Assembly (NCBI GenBank): GCA_964399875.1
Contig: CAYNRQ010000037.1
Location: 1-10,500 of the forward strand
Source: CAYNRQ01 sp964399875
GTDB lineage: Archaea > Aenigmatarchaeota > Aenigmatarchaeia > QMZP01
Direction: 5' to 3'
DNA: 10,500 nt
The notes under the pieces are model-generated. The model was not told where the DNA came from. It saw only the letters and a program-made list of their open reading frames with translations, and searched no databases. The translations under genes and the position numbers were made by a program. Positions within the stretch are counted from its first letter, which is position 1, and each line of letters starts with the position of its first letter. Positions 6,136 to 10,500 of the stretch are shown here, piece after piece.

Positions 6136-6708
6136 ATGGCTAAGAACACGTTTTTCAGGCCAGGCAGGATAATTAGGGAATTCGAGGTTGGAGGCAACAG
6201 GGTTGTATTCAGGTGTTTAAAGCCTTCTGATGCCGTCCAGGGAAGAGAATTTATAAACTCGTTAATAAAGGAAAAGGCAAAGATAGGCTGGCAGAGAAAA
6301 TTCACCCTGGAAGAAGAAAAGAGATGGTTAACTGACACAATAAGAAAGAATAGGGAAGGGAAGAATATCAATCTTGTTGTTGAGATTGATAATAGATTTG
6401 TCGGCAGCATTGGTGTTAGAAAAAAGATTTTACACGCCCAAGAACATGTGTGTGATCTTGGAGCAACAATAGCAAAGGAATACAGAGGCCCGGGGATCGG
6501 TAAAGAAGCAATGAAAACCCTTTGTAAACTAGGAAGGGATGTGTTAAAATGTAAGATTGCCACACTTACTGTATATGATAACAACGATGTAGCCAAGCAT
6601 GTATACAATAAGATCGGATTCAAGGAGTTTGGCAAACTTCCCAAAGGCTGTAATTATTATGGTAAATACTTTGATGGGACATACATGTATAAGGATCTGG
6701 GAAAATGA
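6136..6708 (+). CDS. GNAT-family N-acetyltransferase
   Basis: 190 residues with a complete GNAT fold. VVFRCLKPSDA (23-33) begins the first strand. NLVVEIDNRFVGSIGV (79-94) is the central strand pair. CDLGATIAKEYRGPGIGKEAM (106-126) contains the acetyl-CoA phosphate-binding loop R-x-x-G-x-G (R117, G120, G122). LTVYDNNDVAKHVYNKIGFKEFG (144-166) is motif B, typical of the RimJ/RimL and spermidine acetyltransferase branch. The acceptor may be a protein N-terminus or a small amine; the sequence does not say. ATG 6136 is chosen because a TATA box begins 27 bp upstream; in-frame upstream codons from 6085 would lie before that start site. Its TGA overlaps the gatB ATG in an ATGA, so the two are probably co-transcribed and translationally coupled. 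Confidence 0.87.
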   Translation: MAKNTFFRPGRIIREFEVGGNRVVFRCLKPSDAVQGREFINSLIKEKAKIGWQRKFTLEEEKRWLTDTIRKNREGKNINLVVEIDNRFVGSIGVRKKILHAQEHVCDLGATIAKEYRGPGIGKEAMKTLCKLGRDVLKCKIATLTVYDNNDVAKHVYNKIGFKEFGKLPKGCNYYGKYFDGTYMYKDLGK

Positions 6709-8099
6709 AGGTAAAGATAGGCCTGGAAACCCATGTGCAATTGAATACCCAGAGCAAGATATTTTGCGGGTGCAGGAACCCTGTAAACCTTAAAAAGGAG
6801 ACAAGACCTAATACCCTGACATGTGACACCTGCCTTGGCCTTCCTGGAACAAAACCCAGGATCAACAGGGCCGTGATAGATATGGCCATAAAGCTGGCTC
6901 TGGCCTTGGAATCTGAAATAGCACATGGCACATTCTTCTCCAGGAAGACATATTTTTACCCTGACATGAACAAGAACTTCCAGATCACCCAGTATGAAAT
7001 TCCTTTATCATGCCATGGGTCCGTGAATGTGTCTGGGAAAAAGATAAAAATAAAAAGAATACATATGGAGGAGGACCCTGCCAAGCTGGTCCATGTGGGA
7101 GGCCTTGGAGGAAAGTATGTTCTTGTGGACTACAACAGGGCTGGGATTCCTTTGCTGGAGATTGTGACAGAACCTGATTTCTCAAGCCCGGCAGAGGCCA
7201 GGATATATCTGCAAAAACTAGAGACTATGCTGGAGTATCTGGGTATATATTATTCAACCTCAAGGGCTGTTATGAAATCTGATGCCAACATTAGCATGGA
7301 AGGAGGAAGCAGGGTAGAAGTTAAGAATATAACAGGAACCAAGGATGTGGAGCAGGCCCTGAACTATGAGATACTCAGACAGACCAATCTCCTGAAAAGG
7401 GGTATTAAGGTAGAAAGGGAAACAAGGATGTGGAATCCTGGCATTGGGGCCACTCAGGATATGAGAGGGAAAGAGGAAGAGGAAGAGTATGGTTATATAT
7501 TCGAGCCAGACCTGACAAGAATTGACATCCAGGATGCATATATAGAGAAAATTAAGAAGGAACTTCCAGAGCTTCCTGATCAGAAGTTTGTCAGATTTGT
7601 CAGGGATTACAAGCTGCCTGAGAAAGTAGCGGAAAGCATTGTTTCTGAACTGGATTTGGCAGAGCTTTTCGAACAGATAGCCAAGGATGTGGGACCAAAG
7701 CTTGCAGGTACATGGATAGCTGGTTACCTCAAAAAAACACTGAACTGGCATAACCTGAGGTTTAGGGAATCAGGCCTTAGAAAAGAATGGCTTATATATC
7801 TTCTAAAGGAATTCGGAGCGGGAAAAATAACAGACAGAAATGCAGAGCTTGTAATCCGTCACATGGTTAAGGAGAAAGAACAGCCCGGGAAGATAATAAA
7901 GAAATACAAGCTGGGAAAGGCCAAGATTGACTTAGAAGCCATAGTGAAAAAAGTTGTGGAGGAAAATAAAAAAGCTGTGGAGGATTTCAAGAAAGGGGAA
8001 GAAAAGGCCATCCATTACCTTGTGGGTCAGGTGATGAAATCCACCAGAGGCCAGGTTGATGCAACAGAAATCAAGCATACTATTTTAAGAATGCTCTGA
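6705..8099 (+). CDS. gatB: Asp/Glu-tRNA amidotransferase subunit B (GatB)
   Basis: 464 residues, slightly shorter than typical GatB (about 470-490). GatB is the kinase/tRNA-binding subunit of GatCAB, which converts misacylated Asp-tRNA(Asn) or Glu-tRNA(Gln) to the amide in the cytoplasm using ammonia from GatA. Signature segments are present: IGLETHVQLNTQSKIFC (5-21), zinc ligands C21/C23 and C40/C43 (CDTCLGLPG), the SRKTYFYPDMNKNFQITQYE stretch (79-98), HMEEDPAKL (120-128), VDYNRAGIPLLEIVTEPD (141-158), and SDANIS (192-197). The C-terminal helical YqeY-type tail ends at LVGQVMKSTRGQVDA (439-453). No AspRS-like insertion is seen, which argues against GatE. In archaea GatCAB mainly makes Asn-tRNA(Asn), with GatDE making Gln-tRNA(Gln). 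gatA and gatC are not in this window. Translation is coupled to the acetyltransferase gene by a 4-bp overlap. Confidence 0.95.
   Translation: MKVKIGLETHVQLNTQSKIFCGCRNPVNLKKETRPNTLTCDTCLGLPGTKPRINRAVIDMAIKLALALESEIAHGTFFSRKTYFYPDMNKNFQITQYEIPLSCHGSVNVSGKKIKIKRIHMEEDPAKLVHVGGLGGKYVLVDYNRAGIPLLEIVTEPDFSSPAEARIYLQKLETMLEYLGIYYSTSRAVMKSDANISMEGGSRVEVKNITGTKDVEQALNYEILRQTNLLKRGIKVERETRMWNPGIGATQDMRGKEEEEEYGYIFEPDLTRIDIQDAYIEKIKKELPELPDQKFVRFVRDYKLPEKVAESIVSELDLAELFEQIAKDVGPKLAGTWIAGYLKKTLNWHNLRFRESGLRKEWLIYLLKEFGAGKITDRNAELVIRHMVKEKEQPGKIIKKYKLGKAKIDLEAIVKKVVEENKKAVEDFKKGEEKAIHYLVGQVMKSTRGQVDATEIKHTILRML
8083..8090 (+). promoter_or_regulatory. TATA box inside the gatB 3' end
   Basis: TTTTAAGA begins 28 bp before the ATG at 8111, within the last codons of gatB. 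It supports independent leaderless transcription of the downstream surface-protein gene. Confidence 0.45.
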
Positions 8100-8110
8100 T
8101 AATAATTAAT

Positions 8111-8281
8111 ATGGGTCAAATCACTGTTCTTATCTTGGTTTTTACTGTATTCTGTCTTCTTACAGGTTCCTCATTAGCCCTGGAGTGGCCTGATTCTGAT
8201 CAGCGGCTTGATTATACCAGCCAAGGTATGGGTTCAACCATATACCAACCTTATTATGTAGTGCAAGTGGCACTAGATTAG
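8111..8281 (+). pseudogene. Signal-peptide fragment of the frameshifted surface-protein gene
   Basis: A 56-codon frame starts MGQITVLILVFTVFCLLTG and is followed by SSLALEWPDSDQRLDY. The hydrophobic core (about 4-18) and cleavage-like SSLA make a good signal peptide. It ends at a run of three in-frame stops, TAG TAG TAA (8279-8287). The main frame, one base back, is open from 8212, so the two frames overlap for about 70 bp and join naturally in a secreted protein. A TATA box 28 bp upstream supports ATG 8111 as the true start of the whole gene. A 1-base sequencing or assembly error, a real inactivating frameshift, or recoding would all explain it; no X-XXY-YYZ slippery heptamer is present in the overlap. 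Confidence 0.65.
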
Positions 8282-8307
8282 TAGTAACCCTTAAGGTTTC
8301 TCCTGAT

Positions 8308-10131
8308 ATGGAACCAGGAGAGTTAGATAACACAGGCAAAACCAAACATTGGATCGATCTGTTTAATCCAGACTTCTATAACGAGAATAACGAAGTTGAT
8401 TACGAGAATTACAATGCCCCTGATCATTTCTACAAATATCTAGAGTTCATGCAAGGAGAAAGGCCTTATGTGCTTGCAGGAACCTATCTATCAGGAACGA
8501 ATTGTGATTATGAACAATTACATTTCCCTGTTGAAAGGCTTGACTGTGCGCTCTTTACAGAGCAGGATTTCTTAATGAATGGCACTGAGGTTTATCACCC
8601 CTTTGGGAGCCCAACAAGACACTATATAAACCTCTCTAATTATGAGTCCTCTAAAAAACTGGGAGATCTCATAATTGGAGAAGCAAGAACAAGAGGCCTG
8701 GATTTCATCTATCTTGACAACATAAACTATCATTATAGTTTTCTAGAAAATCAAGGTATTAGCTGGACCAGCACATTGAATCACCTTGATTATATTCATG
8801 ATGAATTAAAAGCGGATGATATCGGATTATTGATTAATATCGGCGCACCACCATATCAGTTTGCTGGTGATGATTTCAATGATGCTGATAGGTTAGCTGA
8901 TGTTGTGGATGGTATGAGTTTTGAATTACCTTTTCATCCAAACACAAGAAAAGATATTAACTTACTCAGAGATGAGATAGCTGTAACAAGAAGGTGGTTA
9001 GATGCAGGAAAGGTCATACTTCATATAGGAAGAAAAAATGGCCTTACTATGGAACAGAACGAGGAAAGGATGTATCTTCATGCTGCTCTTGCCATGATTA
9101 TTAGAGAACCAGGGGATTCCCTTTTTGTGGGAAGACCTGAATTCATCTATCCTGTTAATGCTAGCTGGATTTACTGGCCACAAGAGTTTGGTAATCCTAT
9201 CGGAGATTATGATTTATCAAGTAGTGGTAATGTAATAACCCTTGGTAGATCTTTTGAGAACGGAAATATCTATGTCACCTTTACAGATACAGGGGATGAT
9301 GTGTTATCAGAATACTTCACAACAAATTGTGGTGATGGTGTACTAGATCCAGGAGAAGAATGCGATAGCCCACATATAGGTTCAGACTGTCAAGGACTGG
9401 GTTTTGATGACGGTATCCTGGCTTGTTATTCTAATTGTACCTACGATACATCAGGCTGCACAAATGAAGCAGAATGCATACCAACACAAGAGATATGTAA
9501 CGGCCTTGATGACGACTGCGACGGCATCCCTGACAACGGTATAACCTGCGAATGCACAGAGGGCCAGACCCGGCCATGCGGAACAACAGACACAGGAGAA
9601 TGCGAATACGGAACCCAGACATGCATCAATGGCAACTGGTCAGAATGCGCAGGGGCCACAGAGCCGTCAGAAGAGATATGCGACGGCAAAGACAACGACT
9701 GCGACGGCCAGGTGGATGAGAACCTTACAGACACATGCGGAACAGACAAGGGTGTATGTGAGTTCGGAATCCAGACCTGCGTGGACGGTGCATGGGGATC
9801 ATGTATAGGAGGAACAGGCCCGTCAGAAGAGGTATGTAATAACACTCTGGATGATGACTGTAATGGTATAGTGGATGATGGCTGCTTCACCCCTCAGAAT
9901 GTAACATGCCAGGAAGGCCAGATACCAAACATAGGTTGTCTTTGCGATAATCAGATTTATACCTCAGGTTACTGCCTGAACAATAGATACTTCGAAACCC
10001 TGCCAGAGGAATTCCCTTGGTACTGGTTGGCGATCCCTGTACTGGCTATTGTTTTCAGTGGATTTGCTCTTTCCAGCAGAAAAGGTGGAAAAAAGGAAAG
10101 TAAGGAGAAGACCTGGGATGAGCTGAAGTAG
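8308..10131 (+). CDS. Putative glycoside-hydrolase-like surface protein, MopE repeats, membrane anchor
   Basis: Main body of the frameshifted gene (607 residues from ATG 8308; the frame is open from 8212, so this ATG is probably internal). Residues 1-330 resemble a TIM-barrel hydrolase of the putative GH114/GHL15-like type: HYINLSNYESSKKLGDLII, then GLDFIYLDNI (130-139, strand ending in an Asp that is often catalytic), LLINIGAPP (174-182), VILHIGRKNG (236-245), and HAALAMIIREPGDSLF (258-273). The exact family is inference. Then follow CGDGVLDPGEECD (341-353) and three MopE-type units: EICNGLDDDCDG (395-406), EEICDGKDNDCDG (455-467) and EEVCNNTLDDDCNG (507-520). These Asp/Cys-rich motifs probably bind metal, as in MopE and related surface proteins. 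A C-terminal membrane helix (about 570-589, WYWLAIPVLAIVFSGFALSS) and a basic tail anchor it with the bulk outside. Without the upstream signal peptide it would not be exported properly. Confidence 0.7.
   Translation: MEPGELDNTGKTKHWIDLFNPDFYNENNEVDYENYNAPDHFYKYLEFMQGERPYVLAGTYLSGTNCDYEQLHFPVERLDCALFTEQDFLMNGTEVYHPFGSPTRHYINLSNYESSKKLGDLIIGEARTRGLDFIYLDNINYHYSFLENQGISWTSTLNHLDYIHDELKADDIGLLINIGAPPYQFAGDDFNDADRLADVVDGMSFELPFHPNTRKDINLLRDEIAVTRRWLDAGKVILHIGRKNGLTMEQNEERMYLHAALAMIIREPGDSLFVGRPEFIYPVNASWIYWPQEFGNPIGDYDLSSSGNVITLGRSFENGNIYVTFTDTGDDVLSEYFTTNCGDGVLDPGEECDSPHIGSDCQGLGFDDGILACYSNCTYDTSGCTNEAECIPTQEICNGLDDDCDGIPDNGITCECTEGQTRPCGTTDTGECEYGTQTCINGNWSECAGATEPSEEICDGKDNDCDGQVDENLTDTCGTDKGVCEFGIQTCVDGAWGSCIGGTGPSEEVCNNTLDDDCNGIVDDGCFTPQNVTCQEGQIPNIGCLCDNQIYTSGYCLNNRYFETLPEEFPWYWLAIPVLAIVFSGFALSSRKGGKKESKEKTWDELK
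9469..9890 (+). repeat. MopE-type coding repeats, GC-richer than surroundings
   Basis: Imperfect units of about 50-60 codons. TGCGAATACGGAACCCAGAC (about 9600-9620) and a related segment near 9760-9780 encode CEYGTQTC and CEFGIQTC, and the 12-mer CCGTCAGAAGAG occurs in both (about 9664 and 9821). From about 9500 to 9740 Cys is almost always TGC, Asp GAC and Gly GGC, whereas the flanking parts of the gene favour TGT, GAT and GGT. This suggests duplication plus acquisition or gene conversion from a differently biased source. Confidence 0.6.
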
Positions 10132-10138
10132 GAAATTA

Positions 10139-10146
10139 TTTAAATA
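10139..10146 (+). promoter_or_regulatory. TATA box for the small membrane protein gene
   Basis: TTTAAATA begins 26 bp before the ATG at 10165 but only 14 bp before the ATG at 10153. It therefore selects the later start for a leaderless transcript. Confidence 0.5.
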
Positions 10147-10164
10147 AAAAAGATGATTATAATT

Positions 10165-10416
10165 ATGAACACAGGAAAGGCCGGTTTTGTTGTTGTGATG
10201 ATTGTTTTGATATGTGCGGGTGTTTTCTTTTGCGTTACAAGCACTAGTCATGACAGACCATTTGAGATTGGTGGAGCTGTGCTGGACGGAGCACAGGGAA
10301 CAGCAAACAATGTTGCAATATTGATACAGCAGCTTGATTTGTTCATGTGGACATTTGTTGTACTTATAATAATGCTCGGTGTTTTCTTTTGCTGGAATGT
10401 GCTGGCAAACGATTAG
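10165..10416 (+). CDS. Small two-helix membrane protein, unknown function
   Basis: 83 residues starting MNTGKAGF. Two hydrophobic helices lie near 8-25 (VVVMIVLICAGVFFCV) and 58-77 (FMWTFVVLIIMLGVFFC), with a polar linker of about 32 residues (HDRPFEIGGAVLDGAQGTANN) between them. The motif GVFFC occurs in both helices (19-23 and 72-76), hinting at an internal duplication or a shared packing face. No named family is recognised. It lies 33 bp after the large surface protein on the same strand but has its own TATA box. The in-frame ATG at 10153 would add MIII and is less likely because of the promoter spacing. Confidence 0.68.
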   Translation: MNTGKAGFVVVMIVLICAGVFFCVTSTSHDRPFEIGGAVLDGAQGTANNVAILIQQLDLFMWTFVVLIIMLGVFFCWNVLAND

Positions 10417-10437
10417 AAAAAGCAAAAAAGCAAAAAA
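10417..10437 (-). terminator. Triple U-tract terminator for the minus-strand gene
   Basis: On the minus strand this reads T6-GC-T6-GC-T5, starting 3 nt after the stop codon of the partial gene at the right edge. Consecutive U-runs are typical archaeal termination signals. The tract lies immediately next to the stop of the convergent small-membrane-protein gene. Confidence 0.55.
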
Positions 10438-10439
10438 TA

Positions 10440-10500
10440 TTACCTTTTTTTCCTTGAGATCACATTTCCTAGTTCAGAAATATCTTTGCGGAGTTCACGG
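10440..10500 (-). CDS. C-terminal end of a minus-strand gene, partial
   Basis: The minus strand is open from the right edge for 19 codons to a TAA at 10442-10440. The product ends RELRKDISELGNVISRKKR, an amphipathic, probably helical or coiled-coil tail with a basic terminus. Heptad-like spacing of Leu/Ile and the U-tract terminator right after the stop support a real gene. Function cannot be told from this fragment. Confidence 0.45.
   Translation of the reverse strand, partial: RELRKDISELGNVISRKKR

Noticed and set aside
6114..6644. 176-codon minus-strand frame opposite the acetyltransferase
   Set aside because: The plus strand carries a full GNAT fold, and the minus product is a hydrophobic Ser/Leu/Pro shadow.
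8212..8281. Programmed -1 ribosomal frameshift site
   Set aside because: No X-XXY-YYZ heptamer is present in the overlap and I saw no clear stimulatory hairpin just after it; a mutation or sequence error is simpler.
9441..9890. 149-codon minus-strand frame opposite the MopE repeats
   Set aside because: A His/Ser/Pro-rich product is the expected antisense of GAC/TGC/GGC repeats; the plus strand shows conserved Cys/Asp motifs.
1..10500. CRISPR array, insertion sequence or transposase
   Set aside because: I saw no regularly spaced short repeats and no transposase or terminal repeats; the only repeats are the two-copy cassette and the coding MopE units.

Overview
The window looks like chromosome from an uncultured archaeon, most likely of the DPANN type (Woesearchaeota/Pacearchaeota-like). 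Most genes lack a Shine-Dalgarno sequence. Instead, at seven start codons a TATA-like box (TTTAAATA, TTTTAAGA and similar) begins 26-29 bp upstream, the spacing expected for archaeal leaderless mRNAs. The gene content fits: a GatB amidotransferase subunit, an MscS channel and several secreted Cys-rich proteins with MopE-type DNDCDG motifs. Assignment to a phylum is inference.

Left part (1-2576): a Cys-rich membrane-anchored protein of unknown function (about 65-727) follows a GC-rich hairpin and TATA box at the left edge. Next comes a 285-bp intergenic stretch with a 14-bp inverted repeat. A small helical minus-strand protein (1013-1249) then diverges from an MscS channel gene (1310-2365). 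Downstream of mscS is a GC-rich segment (about 2407-2545) with its own TATA box. It can fold as an H-type pseudoknot followed by a 3' hairpin, so it is a strong candidate for an undescribed non-coding RNA or structured leader. Its last 47 bases, through the next TATA box, match positions 11-56, so the left edge probably holds the end of a second copy.

Middle (2577-8099): a 984-residue secreted mosaic protein has a signal peptide, dockerin-like segment, Cys-rich repeats, right-handed beta-helix with an inserted phage-fibre-like module, MopE-like motif and LamG domain. It abuts, tail to tail with no spacer, a minus-strand nitroreductase (5532-6104). A GNAT acetyltransferase (6136-6708) diverges from the nitroreductase and is coupled by a 4-bp ATGA overlap to gatB (6705-8099).

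Right part (8111-10500): a second large surface protein has a signal peptide, a TIM-barrel putative glycoside hydrolase, MopE-type repeats and a C-terminal membrane anchor. A frameshift separates its signal peptide (8111-8281) from the main body (8308-10131). A two-helix small membrane protein (10165-10416) follows, and the C-terminus of a minus-strand gene enters from the right edge.

The most interesting signals are the repeated structured-RNA/promoter cassette in front of two extracytoplasmic-protein genes, the frameshifted glycoside-hydrolase-like gene, and the codon-usage break within its MopE repeats.
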